Assembly: GCA_043228905.1 (NCBI GenBank)
Contig: JBHGNT010000016.1
Coordinates: 18,228,001 to 18,292,000, forward strand
DNA from: Azolla caroliniana
Lineage: Eukaryota; Polypodiophyta
Direction of reading: 5' to 3'
Length of the DNA: 64,000 nt
Below, one piece after another: positions 11,926 to 24,224 of this stretch; within the stretch, counting starts at the first letter, position 1; every line of letters starts with the position of its first letter. The notes below the pieces were generated by a model. The model had not been told where the DNA came from. It did no database searches and saw only the letters and a program-made list of their open reading frames with translations. Both the position numbers and the translations under genes were made by a program.

Positions 11926-13245
11926 CTTGTTGACGGGTTGGATATCTTGAATAAAGCGTAAGGATTATTCTTCTTCGGCACCGTAAACCATCTATTGGAG
12001 TAGGGAGCATTGGACAGATCAAGAATTCCCATTGTAACCTTTTCCTTTAGAAGCTCAATCAACTTCGGAATGTGTGCTCTTGGAACCAGTATCGGCTTGA
12101 GGTTCCAAGGTACATACGGCACCGTAAATATCACCATCGGTTCTATCATCTTCGGGTCGGCACATCCGATTTCTTGTGGAGAAAAAGTGAAGGCTTTCCC
12201 ATGTCTCTCAAGCATCATCCTAAACCTTTCTTCTTCTTCGGGGAGAAGGAAGCCATCATTCCCGACTTGGAGTTTCCCTCTTGATTCATCAGAGAAGGTA
12301 TGGCCTATCCCTTTTGGGTCTTTGAGACTTGGATCCTTGGTAATTTCTTTCATCCTTTGCCAACTATCCTCTAGTAACGGAATAGCTACAGGCTTGACCT
12401 TCTTATCTACTGATTTATATTTTGTGTTTACTTTGACCAACTCCTCCATGACCCCTCGTCAGCATTCGTTGATGGTGGTATACATGTTGATGGAGTTTAC
12501 TTGAATCGTATGTTGCTCATGAGGGCTCAAGTCCAAAATACTCTCTATTTCTCCAATTGTATCGTTAAATGAGGCTTTCTCCATCACCCATGATATGTTG
12601 TCTTCTTCTTTTAATATTCCTTGTTCTTTTAGCCAATGTTCAAAGTTTTGAACTTGGCGCTTCTCTCTCTCATTGAGTGTAGTCATTCCACACGCACCAT
12701 TAGGTGCTAAATATAGTTTTCCTTCTTGCTTCTTTCTTCTTTTTGGGGACTTACTTTTTCTCGGACTATTTTTGCCCCATTCTTCAATAGTCCATGTTAA
12801 AAATCCGAGGTCTCATCTCTGCGGCTATCTCGGTTCCTCTCATGATTAGATCCCACTGTCAAGAATTGAACCGACTTTTGACCTTCAAGACTCTTCACCC
12901 GAGCGAATGTTGCTCACTATCGAACACCTTAGTCTCCCTCCTTGATGATGTTATGTAGGGTTGCCCAAGAATCACCAAATGGGAAGTTTAATCTTACACA
13001 AAAAAGTGTTGGTCGATCTCTACATCCCCGATTGTGACTTGAATGTTGGGACATGCTCCATAAAGATCTTCCGTTGCCTTCGTCGCCGCACGAATCTTCC
13101 ATCCATGGTTCATGTTAATAGGCCATCTTCCCTTCTTGTAGAAATCTGTCGACATGAGGTTAATCTCTGATCCATGGTCTATAAGAGCCACAACCGTCTC
13201 TTTCTTCTCTCCAATCTTCACCGGAGTTTCCGTTGTCGCTCTCAC
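11922..13245 (-). pseudogene. Gypsy C protease and protease-RT linker
   Basis: The retropepsin core at 12994-13245 reads VVALIDHGSEINLMS, with DHG in place of the usual DSG/DTG. Element B has the same DHG, so it looks like a lineage trait. The linker at 11922-12686 is conserved with B (VNTKYKSVDKKV, MLERHGKAF) and leads into RT. Broken by frameshifts. Confidence 0.8.
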
Positions 13246-14541
13246 CCAATGGTGTATAATGAATGTCCATTAGATCTTCTTCTTTCTCTTCCGTTCTTGC
13301 CATAATTGTGGCATTGGTTGTCACCTTTGTCAAAATTCCCCCCTCCTCATCTGCTTGTTGTCGTTTACGTTTGATAAGATCGATGATGGTCTCATGGAAC
13401 TCCTTTGCAATTCCAAGTAGTTCTCTCAATGTAAGGTCAATACGGCTATCGAGCACTCTTTCTTCAAGAACCTTTCTTAAGTTAGTTGTTTGTTCAATAT
13501 CCGACCTTAATTTGTATGTTGGCGTCGATCTATCCTTCCCCTTCTTGGCATTCTCTTCAATGGGTTGAGTCGGTTCCTCGGCTCTCTTCTTTGAGCTTCC
13601 ATCTTCTTGACGTGTGGTCTTGATCATCTCTTCCTTCTTCTTAAAGCTTCTTGTGTCATGTTTCTTAGAAGGGCCTTCATCTAGATCTGTCCTTTTCTGC
13701 TTCTCATCCACAAACACTTCATGGGTTTCGCATATGACCTCTGCGAGATCGTGTAGTTATCAACCAGATCCGCCCACCCGGTAAGGTCTCGTACATGAAG
13801 GTTGGCTAGCTTTGCATCATCCGAATTAATCTTCCCTTTTTTTTCGTATTCGAGGACGATTGGCCAAAACCCCGTTCCCGGTTTAATCATTCCAAGCTTC
13901 TCGTTCCCGATTTTTATACCAGCGGATGCAGCATAGTGTATAGCTTCGACGTGGTTCACATAGGCCTCATCCATGATTTTCTTTAGACCCCCCCCTACCG
14001 AAATTCACTTGCAAGTGCTTTCAAGTCTCACTTGAGTGTATAATGTTGCCTTCCATGTAGACAAGGTTTTGTCGAATTGGCTCTTGAACGCTAGCACAAT
14101 CTTTCCCTGCATGATCAACACTATCACACCATACACATCTATATGGTTCTTTCCCCTTCTTCTCGATCCACTTCATCAACGTATGACGAGTCATCCTCGA
14201 TGCATCTTCAAGCATATATTCAGCCAAAAGCACCCTTTCAAATCCCACTAATGTTCTTTGGGCTCTTGAATCTCCGTTATACGTCCTTGTAGCCCAATTG
14301 CTAGGACACGCTTGAAACTTGATATTTTCTTCTCTTCGATGACATCACGTTGTTGCATCTCCATCTTGGATGTAACAGGAAAATCCGTAATGTTTCTTCC
14401 ACCAAATTGGCCTGCTATCTCAACGGTTTGGTCGATGGCCTTGTCTAAGCTGGCATCATTATCTCGACCTCTCATCATATGCTCAACAATAGCCACCAAC
14501 TTTACCACTTCATCAGCTTGGGTGTTTGTTGAAGAAGCCAT
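13160..14541 (-). pseudogene. Gypsy C gag
   Basis: Starts MASSTNTQAD at 14541, like E gag (MASSSNQ). The capsid motif ASRMTRHTLMKWIEKK is followed by a zinc knuckle CVWCDSVDHAGKDC at about 14100-14170. A lysine/glutamate-rich tail runs to 13160. Four open pieces in different frames show decay. Confidence 0.82.
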
Positions 14542-14581
14542 CTTCTAACCTTATATTTCAAGCACTTGATCCTTCCTTCCA

Positions 14582-14604
14582 CCTCTTCACATCAAGTTCA
14601 CCAC
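14582..14604 (-). other. Decayed primer binding site of gypsy C
   Basis: Minus strand reads GTGGTGAACTTGATGTGAAG, next to LTR J2. Compare TTGGTGAACCCGACGT in B, D and E. Confidence 0.6.
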
Positions 14605-14611
14605 TTTATTA

Positions 14612-15181
14612 TGTCATGAAAATCCGTCACTATGTGCGGATCGTGAGGCGGAACCTCCGGGGTTATGGAGGGGAAGGAAATAGGGCTCACACGCACAACA
14701 CAGGGAAGGCTTACACAAACAAGGCACGAGTATTCAAACGTGTTTGTGAAAAGGAGAGGTGCATGGGCAAGCCCGAATCAACCCCTAGTCACAAGGCGAA
14801 CGAATGCACGTGAGAAAGGCTTACACACAGACACACGAGGAAAAGGCTTACTTACACACATGAGAGACAGAGTTTCGAATGCCTTTGTGAAAAGAGAGGT
14901 GCATGGGCAAGCCCGAACGCTCCCTTGCCACAAGTGGTTTTTTTTCTCTCCATCTTTTTCTCTACTTTTGTCTACTTTTGAAAACAGCCTCTAACTTAAT
15001 ATTCATCATTATTTATTGTAAGGTTCAATCCTTTGACCATTTATTTATAAGGAATTATCTTTGGAAAATGAAAAAGTATTTTTGCTACCAATAAAGTTGT
15101 CTTCACAATACTAGTTTATTTGAACTACTATTTTACTTTTTTTCGAGGGTGATTTCACACTATGTTAGAAAAATCACGACA
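14612..15181 (-). repeat. J-type LTR (J2), 5' LTR of gypsy C
   Basis: TGTCATG...CACGACA ends. It carries only a short version of the J repeat array and lacks about 500 bases present in J3. It directly abuts copia K on the right. Confidence 0.78.
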
Positions 15182-17336
15182 CCGTGCCAAAAACGCTAGA
15201 GCTTAACGGGATAGCCGAGAGGATGAACCGGACCATTATGGAGAGGGTCCAAAGTACGCTTGTGAATGTAAAGTTAGCGAAGACGTTCTGGGGTGAGCCA
15301 TTGATGACGGCAGCGTATGAGATAAACTGATCACCCTCAGTAACCTTGGACAGTGATATTCCACAAAGGGTGTGGACTGGCTACGGCGATGACAAATTCA
15401 ACTATCGGCTATGGGACTTAGCCGAGAGGAAGGTGATAAGGAGCCGAGACATCATCTTCATGGAAGAGAAGACAATTGTCGATTGGGAGATAGAGAATAA
15501 GTGTCCAACTACCAAATCAAGCCGAGTCAAATCGCGTAGAATTTGATTCAATCGAAATCGAATCCAAGCCAATCGGCGAATTAAATACTCAGCAAAATTG
15601 AGAACCGACTGAAGAACAAGGGGAATCAGCTGAACAAGGAACCAAGTTTGACTCAGCCGAAGAAGTTGAAGAAGAACTAATCGTGCCGAATGGAGCCCGA
15701 AGATACCCCCTTAGAGAGAGGAGAGCCCCTTGAAGATTTCCGGATGAAGACCGTGTACTGCTAACCAATGATGGGGAGCCAGAAAGCTTCGATAAAGCTA
15801 AGAATGATACCCACAACCGAAAGTGGTTAAGTGTCATGCAAGATGACATGGATTCCTTGCATGAGAACCACACATATAAACTGACCGAATTGCCAAGAGG
15901 AAAGAAGGAACTTTGGAATAAGTGGGTATACAAGTTGAAACCGGGAGTTGGTAGAAATCCACCGAGATACAAAGCCAGAATCATCATGAAGGGCTTTCAG
16001 CAGAAGAACGGTGTGGATTTCGACAAAATATTTGCCCTAGTAGTGAAGATGACATCAATCCAAACAATGTTGAGCATAATGGCCAGTGAAGTTGAGCAAA
16101 TGGACGTCAAGACTGCCTTCCTTCATGGAGACTTGGAGGAAGAGATTTACATGTACCAGCCGGAAGGATTCGAAAAAAAAGGTAATGAAAACCCGGTATC
16201 CGGATTGAGAAAGAGCTTGTACGGGCTGAAGTAGGCACCTCGGCAATGGTACCGAAAATTCGAATCCTTCATGACCGACAACGGGTACCACAAAATGCAG
16301 GTTGATCATTGTGTGTTTGTGAAGAAGTTTGAAGCAGGAGACTTCCTCATACTTTTGTTGTACATGGATGACATGCTAATTGTCGAACGAAACCATACCA
16401 AGATCCAAGCTCTGAAGAAGGCCTTGAGTGGGTCATTCTCAATGAAGGATATGGGTCCGGCAAAGAAAATCGTAGGGATGCACATTCTCTAAGATAGGAC
16501 TAAGAAGCTATTGTGGTTGTCACAAGAAAAGTACGTGACAAAATTGCTCCAGAGATTCAGCATGGAAAGCACGAAATCGATCGGCTCGACACTACCAACA
16601 AACTGCAAGCTAAGGGCAAATGCCCAAAAAAGAAAATCAAGAAGGCCGAGATGTCAAAAGACCCTTACGCTTCGGTAGTTGGAAGCCTGATGTGTGCAAT
16701 GGTGTGTACAAGGCCGGACATTGGATACGTTGTCGGAGTGGTCAACTGATATTTGAGCAATCCCGGAAGAGAGCATTGGGATGCAGTCAAATGGATATTT
16801 CGGTACCTAAGAAGCACCTCGAACGTGTGTCTTTGATTTGTCTCAGCCAACCCCACATTGGAAGGTTATATGGATTTGGGCCTGTCGATTGATGTGGATA
16901 CCACCCGATCCAAGGTTAATAACATATGCAAGGGGAGCTATTTTGTGGCAGTCAAGGCTACAGAAGGTTGTGGTATTGTCAACCATGGAAGCCGAGTACA
17001 TGGCCGCAGCGGAAGCCGACAAGGAAATTATATGGATGAAGGAGTTTATCAATGAGTTGGGAATTTTGCAAGAAGAATTATGACTCTATTGCGATAATCC
17101 CAGTGCCATCCACCTTGCAAAGAATGCCACCTACCACTCGAGGACCAAACATAACCAGAGGAGATACCATTGGCTTCGAGAGCAAGTAGAAGAAAAGGAG
17201 TTCTCTCTAGTGAAGGTGCACACAACGAAAAACGGGTCGGACATGCTGACCAAGGTGTTGTTGGCTGAGAAGTTGAATGAGTGCTGACAGAGGATCAGAC
17301 TAATGAAGTACCCCATGCCGGAGTGAAGAAGGAGTT
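15182..17336 (+). pseudogene. Copia K (family A, plus strand): integrase end, RT, RNase H
   Basis: Collinear with A2 in the opposite orientation. Integrase tail at 15215-15500 (ERMNRTIMERV), RT from 15836 (MQDDMDSLHENHTY), YMDD-type active site at about 16361, RNase H at 16980-17130. Premature stops include TAG at 16232 where A2 and A3 encode Gln, and TGA where A2 encodes Arg (RAPRRF) or the expected tail has Arg (CRKRI). A polypurine tract GAGTGAAGAAGGAGTT lies at 17321-17336. The 5' half is cut off by gypsy C. Confidence 0.87.
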
Positions 17337-17844
17337 TGTTGGGAAACAAGTCCCTCCAGATGGGAAGAAGAGAATGAGCCGAATCAAAGAGAATTTTGAA
17401 AATCAAGAATCAAAATCGAGAATCAATTTTATGACCAATTCAAGGGGCTATAATTGTAAATAGTCTGAATGTGCCCATGTGGGCTATATCTGTAAATAGC
17501 TAGAAAGTTGTATATGTATAAATACAACTAGGGAAAACTTTATGTGTTGTGTGGATTCATTATTGGTGTATAGTGATATGGTTAGAGAAGAGGTAGTTTC
17601 CTCTGTAACTGTGTAAGAGAGAGAGTGAGAGTTAGAAAGAGTAACTTTGTAGTCTTCTATCAGACGAAGAAGATCTCAAGGCCGTTGCCTCTGAGTATCT
17701 TATTGTACATCCTCTCATCATAGCGATTAGTTCAGAGTTTGTGGACTCCACGTGGTTTTTCCCTTTTGGGTTTTCCACGTAAAAGATCTTGTGTCTCTAT
17801 GCATTACGTTTCTGTCTGTGCATTGTCATTGTCGTTTCCTTGCA
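17337..17844 (+). repeat. 3' LTR of copia K
   Basis: Starts TGTTGGGAAACAAG directly after the polypurine tract. Homologous to the family A LTRs on the minus strand. The right end is set by alignment at a CCTTGCA and may be off by some bases. The CT array of the other copies is reduced here to a short GA stretch. Confidence 0.7.
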
Positions 17845-18598
17845 CCCAAATACGTGAACGAGAAACTGGTTATGGCTAGTTGATTCCTAATAGTTCTTTC
17901 AATTGACTCGGACAGTCGATCGACTCGTGGGTTTCTGCCGATTCATCGATGGTGAATCCCATCGATTTTCGCCAAATATCCTCGGTGAAGACTTGGTCGA
18001 TCATCTCATCTAGATTTAGGATCAGACAGTTATTGGCAAATGTCGTGCAGAATACCTCCCGACTTGTTGCCAACCTCAATAGGAGGGCAAGAGCTTTCAC
18101 TTCTTCTTTGAAGTTAATCCCTTGGGAGGAGAGTTCAAACAACTTCCGGTTAAAGGTGTTGATGTGGGAGGTTGCAGAATTCGACTCTCTCATCTTCATA
18201 TTCAATAGTTGTCGAATCAATATGAGTTTTGACGAGCAAGACTTCTTTTCTTACACTTCTTGCAACTTCTCCCATAATGAGAAAGTTGTCATCTCCTTGG
18301 CCATGCTGAAATAGACATTCTCAGCCAGATGCATTCGAATGGTGGAGCATGCAATTTCGTCTAGTGATCCCCACTCTTCAGCTGACATCATAGTGAGTTT
18401 TTCACTATGTCGAATAGCTACAACTTGTTTTCTCATGATGCATCCACTAGAAAAAACTTTTTCCATCGAATTTTCGAATTTGAACTCCTGTTCCACATGT
18501 TGAAGCCATATTCCCCTTTTGAAAGTGAGATTTTTCCTGATCTTGTCTTCTTTTTTCAGCTTTCTCTACTTCTTTTGTTGCCGCCAAACAACAGGTCG
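17845..18598 (-). pseudogene. Copia M gag remnant
   Basis: Two open pieces (17876-18220 and 18251-18496) give a UBN2-type gag (DEIACSTIRMHLAENVYFSM, NMKMRESNSATSHINTF). They are in different frames or separated by a stop. A primer site and LTR edge follow on the right. Downstream genes are missing because copia K adjoins. Confidence 0.8.
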
Positions 18599-18832
18599 CT
18601 CTGATACCACTTGATGGAAGAATGCGCGGAAGTAAGTAGGGACCTTTGGGTTATGTGCTCAACAAACAACACAAAAAGTATGGCAAGGGAATAGATAGAA
18701 TCGTAGACACAATTTTCAGTGTGGACGACGCAGCTGTGCGGCACCTTGGCTGGTATGGGGTGCTTCCATTGGGCTATGACTACTGTATGGAGGACATGCC
18801 AAGAAGTGTTTTGGCTTTTCCAGTGGCTCTTG
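18599..18832 (-). repeat. Copia M primer site and partial 5' LTR
   Basis: CTCTGATACCA at 18599-18609 is the reverse complement of the Met-tRNA primer site. The LTR edge TGATGGAAG starts at 18612. The LTR is cut at about 18832 by copia A3. The 18740-18832 stretch is not otherwise recognised. Confidence 0.65.
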
Positions 18833-19899
18833 CGTCTTGTGGTATCCTTGGTCAGCCATGAAGGAGTCGAACTTCTGGTACCATTGTCGAGGAGCTTGCT
18901 TTAGTCTGTAGAAGCTCTTCTTCAACTGGCATATCAAGTTCTCCTTTCCTTTCTTGACGAATCCTTCTGGTTGCTGCATGTAGATTTCCTCTTTGAGGTC
19001 ACCATTCAAGAATGCCATCATGACATCCAGTTGTTCGACCTCGAGGTCCATGCTTGCTGTTATTCTTAGCACCATTCAGATGGATGTCATATTTACTACT
19101 GGGGCCAAAATCTCGTTGAAATCCACTCCTTTCTTTTGTTGGAAGCCCTTCATCACAATGCAAGCATTATACCTTGGTGGATTTCCATCATCTCCCGGTT
19201 TTAGTTTATACACCCAATTATTCCGGAGTGCCCTCTTTCCTTTTGACAACCCCGTCAGCTCATAAGTGTGGTTCTCACATAGGCAATCCATCTCATCCTA
19301 CATGCCCCTAAACCAGTTACGGTTGTCGGTATCCCTCTTTGTTTCCTCCAAGCTTTCCAGATCCCCCTCATCGGTTAGCAGCACACGCTCTTCATCTGGG
19401 AATCTGAGAGGGGCTCTTCTCTCTCTTAGAGGATATCGTTGACTACCATTCGATGTTATCAACTCTTGTTTGACCTCTTCAATCACCTCTTCATCCAAAT
19501 CCGATTCGAGTCCGTGTTCGGTTCCAATATCTGGTTCTCCTTTAGTTGATTCGGTTCCTTATCTGAATCCAACAAGTCCGCTTTGTTCTTCGGCTAGCAT
19601 CCGGTTCCCGACCGGGTGGGTACTTATCTCATCCACCCGATCTCTATCGGTTGACTCGGAGGATGTTCCTTTCTTCTCTGATTCCCAGTCGGCGAAAGTC
19701 TTTTCTTCCATGAACACTATGTCTCTACTCCGGATGACCATCTTCTCAACTAAGTTCCATACCCAGTAGCTGAACTCGTCATCGCCATATCCAAGGAATA
19801 TAAATGACCGAGACTTTGGGTCCAATTTTCCTCGTTTTTGCTTTGCAACATGCACATAGGTCAAATAGCCGAACACCCTCAGATGTCGGTAAGACACGT
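18833..19899 (-). pseudogene. Copia A3: RT half
   Basis: Family A RT reading leftward from the arginine-rich spacer (19298-19498) through YKLKPG, QKKGVDFNEI (19076-19291) to SFYRLKQAPRQWYQKF (18716-19075). The RNase H part and LTR are missing at the left. The integrase half continues beyond the J3 insertion at 21646. Confidence 0.85.
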
Positions 19900-21641
19900 T
19901 GTCGTGAAAATCCATCACTATGTGTGGATCGTGAGGCGGAACCACCGGAGTTATGGACGGGAAGGAAATAGGGCTTAAACGCACAACACAAGGAAGGCTT
20001 ACACAATCAAGACAGGAGTATTCGAACATATTTGTGAAAAGGAGAGGTGCATGGGCAAGCCCGAATCAACCCCTAGTCACAAGGTGAACAAATGCACGTG
20101 AGGAAGGTTTACACACGGACACACAAGGAAAAGGTTTACTTACACACACGAGAGATAGAGTTTCAAATGCCTTTGTGAAAAGAGAGGTGCATGGGCAAAA
20201 CCCAAATGCTCCCTTGTTACAAAACACACAAACACACAAGCAAGGTTTATACACGGGAAACACAATTCCGAACTCCTTTGTGAAAGGAGAGGTGAATGGG
20301 CAAGCCCGAACGCTCCCTTCCCACAAGTCGCATGAACACACAAGCAAGGTTTACACACGGGAGACACAATTTCAAACGTCTTTGTGAAAGGAGAGGTGCA
20401 TGGGCAAGCCCAAACGCTCCCTTGCCACAAGTCGCACGAACACATAAGCAAGGTTTGCATGCGGGAGACACAATTTCGAACGCCTTTGTGAAAGGAGAGG
20501 TGCATGGGCAAGCCCGAACACTCCCTTCCCACAAGTCGCATGAACACACAAGCAAGGTTTACACACAGGAGACACAATTTCAAACGCCTTTGTGAAAGGA
20601 GAGGTGCATGGGCAAGCCCGAACACTCCCTTGCCACAAGTCACACGAACACATAAGCAAGGTTTGCACAGGGGAGACACAATTTCGAACGCCTTTGTGAA
20701 AGGAGAGGTGCATGGGCAAGCCTGAACGCTCACACAAGCAAGGTTTACATATGGGAGACACAATTTCAAATGCCTTTGTGAAAGGAGAGGTGTATGGGCA
20801 AGCCCGAACGCTCCCTTGCCACAAGTCGCACAAACACACAAACAAATAAGCACAAATGACGATAACAAATAAGCACAATCAAGATTTACACATAAGACAA
20901 GTAGATGAAAGAAAACATTAGTTTATATCAATACAATAGATTCTTTTATAATATAAGAATCATGTTACAATGGGTTGGATGCAAATATGAAGGATTGTTT
21001 ATAAATGAATGTGGGAAGAGAGGTGGAGGAAAGAAGAGAGTGAAGTATAAAAGGAGTTTCTTTGTTGATGATGCCTCTCGATGTTGTTGATCCTTCTTCT
21101 TCCACTTTCCAATTGAGTAGAGGTTCCGTGTTCCTTCTCCCTCCCCACCTTATTCACTAGAATAGGCTCTTATTTATAGGTTGAGGATTGCTTGCCTTTT
21201 TCCCCTAAAAAAAAGCTTGTCTATATAAGTCGACTTTTCTTTTCCTCGCTATTTCTGTTTTCTAGCCCCAAAATTCACATGCAAGATATTCATGAAAACC
21301 TCTTTGGGTTAGCTTTCTTATGCATCTTTTCTTTTCTAATTTGGACATCTGACGAGGAAATTATGAGCTTTTTTTTCTATTGTGTTCCTCATATCCATGC
21401 GTGTTTTTTTTTTTCTCTCAATCTTTTTTTCTACTTTTGAAAACCGCCTCTAACTTAATATTCATCATTATCTATTGTAAGGTTCAATCCTTGGACCTTT
21501 TATTTATAAGGAATTCTCTTTGGCAAAATGAAAAAGTATTTTTGCTACCAATAAAGTTGACTTCACAATACTAGTTTATTTGAACTACTATTTTACTTCT
21601 TTTCGAGGGTGGTTTCGCACTGTGTCGAAAACATCACGGCA
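19900..21641 (-). mobile_element. Solo LTR J3 (1.74 kb) with internal tandem array
   Basis: Inserted cleanly in copia A3: TGTCGTG at the left, CACGGCA at the right, 4-base duplication ACGT at 19896-19899 and 21642-21645. No gag or pol inside. Ends and duplication length match gypsy B/D/E. J2 is the 5' LTR of gypsy C, so J3 is a solo LTR of C's family (orientation by that comparison). Long ORFs within it, including a Cys-rich 242-residue one, are translations of the repeats. Confidence 0.83.
20030..20850. repeat. 104-base tandem repeat inside LTR J3
   Basis: GAGAGGTGCATGGGCAAG recurs at about 20181, 20287, 20391, 20495, 20599, 20703 and 20795. Four successive intervals are 104 bases. Flanking unit text (CACAAGCAAGGTTTACACA) is also conserved. 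Confidence 0.9.
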
Positions 21642-21645
21642 ACGT

Positions 21646-22019
21646 TTTTGCTGGTCCACACTCTCTGTGGTATGTTCTCCGTCCAAGGGTGCTAAGGGTG
21701 ATCTGTTTATCACGTGAACCGTTGTCATCAGTGCCTCAGCCCAGAACATCTTGGACAACTTAGCATGTGCGAGCATACTCTGGACTCTCTCCATGAGGGT
21801 TCGGTTCATTCTCTCAGCTAGCCCGTTAAGCTCTAGCGTCTTCAGCACGGTGTATTCTAGCCGGATTTCCTTCAACCAAAAATACTCCTCGAAGTGCCCT
21901 CGGTATTCGACTCCATTGTCTACTAGAAACATTTTAAGCTTCCGTCCTCTCTCTTTCTGCCCTTGCTTTGAACTTCTTGAAGACCGGCAACACGTAGTCC
22001 TTGGTCTTCAATACAAAAG
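21646..22019 (-). pseudogene. Copia A3: integrase part
   Basis: Integrase core remnants (VDNGVEYRGHFEEY, LAERMNRTLMERVQSML) read leftward and are collinear with A2. Interrupted by a solo LTR at 22020. Confidence 0.8.
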
Positions 22020-22474
22020 TATTATAGATCTAAGTACTAAAGTAAGCTTAAGATAAGGATAAAAAAATGATAGATAGAAAGGAGAAAGAGAAAGAAGGGT
22101 GCCGATCCACCTGACCACCCCCGAGCGAAGGGATCGAGACGGACTCGAGCCTCGATCGGCGTCCCATACCACCGCCGTGGCGTCGAGTCGTACCTGGTGC
22201 TGGCGCGCTCGCTACAAGAGTTGACCCACCACAAGAGCAGAGTCTCGATGTAGTCAAAACATGATCAAATGAGGGTAGCTAGGCCTCTTATTTATAGCGA
22301 TACCCAAGGCCCCCAAGCAAGTTCACACTTGACCTAATGGGTTGTCTCAATCCCGAGGATTAAAAGTAATCCTCCCCTTCTTTACATTCTTGTTTAACCC
22401 TCACACTTATCCACATGTATAGAATACTACGGTAAATTCTCACCATGGGATATTAAATGGTCATGCCCGTAACA
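22020..22474 (-). mobile_element. Solo LTR in copia A3 with 5-base duplication
   Basis: 455-base block flanked by AAAAG (22015-22019 and 22475-22479). In the minus sense it starts TGTTACGGG and ends TATAATA, consistent with a terminal CA mutated to TA. Minus-strand TATA-like CTATAAATAAG near 22295. No coding capacity. Family not recognised. Confidence 0.72.
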
Positions 22475-22479
22475 AAAAG

Positions 22480-23179
22480 CCCACAACTTCCGACTACAAT
22501 CATCAATGAGGTCACAAAATATTGTGAACCGGCATGTGACTTAGTGTCTACGTAGTATACGTCGGTATGCATGAGTTCAAGCACCTTTCTCTTCCTTGTC
22601 GGGGGCCTAGTTTGGAAGGAGGTTTTGTTCTACTTGTCGGCCAAGAAATCAGTGCACTTCTCAACTTGCATGTTCACCTCCAGAATGAAGTTATCATCGG
22701 CAAGTTTCTACAACCTCTTCTCGCTCATGTGACATAACCTCTTGTGCCACAACTCTCCGACAGTGTTCGCAGCCTCCTTCACTTCCTCCCGACATATTCG
22801 GGCATGCATTAGATACGATGTGTTGGTTATCCAGGCTTGAGCCACAATCAGGATTACTTTGCAGAACTTTAGGATGCCATTCTAGATGCTACTCGTGTAG
22901 CCTTCATCATCTAGCCGACCGGTTGATATCAAATTCAATCTAACTTTTGGAACATGTTGAACATCCTTTAACACTAATATGCACCTGGTTGAGGTTACCC
23001 AACACACATCTCCTATGCCGACGATTCGGCATGCTCCTTCATTCCCCATCTTTACAAAATTGTGCTCTCTGGCTCTGTATGATGAGAAGCACTTCCGGTC
23101 AGGGGTAAGATGAAACGACGCTCCAAAGTCGACCACCAAATATCTACATGCAGAGGTGTTGAGAAGCATGCTCAACATG
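22480..23179 (-). pseudogene. Copia A3: protease edge, GAG-pre-integrase, integrase start
   Basis: Open piece 22882-23178 (YLVVDFGASFHLTPDRKCF) holds the protease motif with DFG in place of DSG. Decayed GAG-pre-integrase sequence follows leftward. The upstream gag is lost where LTR N begins. Confidence 0.8.
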
Positions 23180-23914
23180 TGTTGGATTGGCTGAATAAGC
23201 CAATAGCCAGATAGGATGAAGACCGATCAGTTAGGCCCAGATCGGAGAGTCGAATTGAAGAATCGGATCCACGTAGAGTCAGTAGGCCATTAGAGACCTA
23301 TGCACCTAGTTAATAGGTAGTTATAAATTCTAGGAGTTAGTGTCAGTAACTCAGTTGTGAGCATTGAAGTACTTGTCAGTACTTTGGTCAATCCTTTTAT
23401 GGACTTGTATAAAAAGTTCTCTCTGAGCATATTTGACTGTACAGAGTGTTATTTACAAATCGAGTTTTCTTGTTTTGCTCTCTCTGTCTCTCCCTCGTAC
23501 TGTGTGTTCTTTGTTCTTCTCCATTGATTCTCTATGTATTCTGCAACTATACAGCTGAGCTGGTTGTGTCTGTTTTAGTTTCCACACACTAATATTTTCA
23601 TGGAATCAGAGCGCAAGGGTTGAGATTCCTCTACTACCAACAAGCATTCAACCCAGACAAACCCTAACACCCGGTTGAGAACAAACAATAAGAACAAAAA
23701 TGGACAGAAGCATGGCAAGCTCACTTGGAGCAACAATACATCCTAGTCTTACAAGATGCACCAATATCTTCTCAGACACAGATACTAGAGTTATGTGGAA
23801 GGAGCAAACATAGTGCCAGAATCTGCACACAAGGACTTTCCAGTTTGGGAACGAGGAGCAAGCAGAGTCTTGTATTGCCTTGTGTCCTATGTGCATGACC
23901 AAATTGACGGGAAC
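23180..23914 (+). mobile_element. 5' end of a plus-strand copia element N (LTR, primer site, gag fragment)
   Basis: 421-base LTR 23180-23600 (TGTTGGATTGG...ATTTTCA), followed at once by the primer site TGGAATCAGAGC at 23601. A short gag remnant comes next (FPVWERGASRVLYC), resembling copia H gag (FSAWEQATCTVMYC). It ends where the LTR of A2 begins. Confidence 0.78.
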
Positions 23915-24174
23915 TGCACGCTCCTTATGCGCAACGCTTGGCCACAACCGAGCTTAGAATCATACACAGAAAACGGGAAATAAAACACGACACAAAGAAG
24001 AGAAGTGTACACAAGATGTTTACGTGGAAAACCCAAACTAAGGGAAAAACCATGGCAGCCCACAGGCTGCAAACTATCACTATGTTACTATGTAAACAGT
24101 GAGTTCACGGAGGCAACGACCTCGTCCTCATGATCCTCACCACAAGCGGCGGTTACAACAGAGGCAGCGACCTC

Positions 24175-24224
<50 letters not shown>

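Larger units (their letters stand above)
9637..14611 (-). mobile_element. Decayed Ty3/gypsy element C (internal region; 3' end lost)
   Basis: Reads leftward as gag, protease, RT, RNase H and integrase. It is a relative of element B, sharing FLDDIPIKGC, ALWADRTTHS and LVLAREDLTNQ. Its 5' LTR is J2 (14612-15181). The primer site (14582-14604) is a decayed form of the TTGGTGAACCCGACGT site of B, D and E. The 3' LTR is absent, and integrase breaks off into copia A1 at about 9636. Frameshifts and stops are frequent. Confidence 0.88.

Noticed and set aside
20030-20850. Possible CRISPR-like array
   Set aside because: Units are contiguous tandem copies without unique spacers, and the genome is eukaryotic.
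20140-20868. 242-residue Cys-rich minus-strand ORF with internal repeats
   Set aside because: It is a translation of the 104-base tandem array in LTR J3. Similar frames open on both strands and in other J copies.
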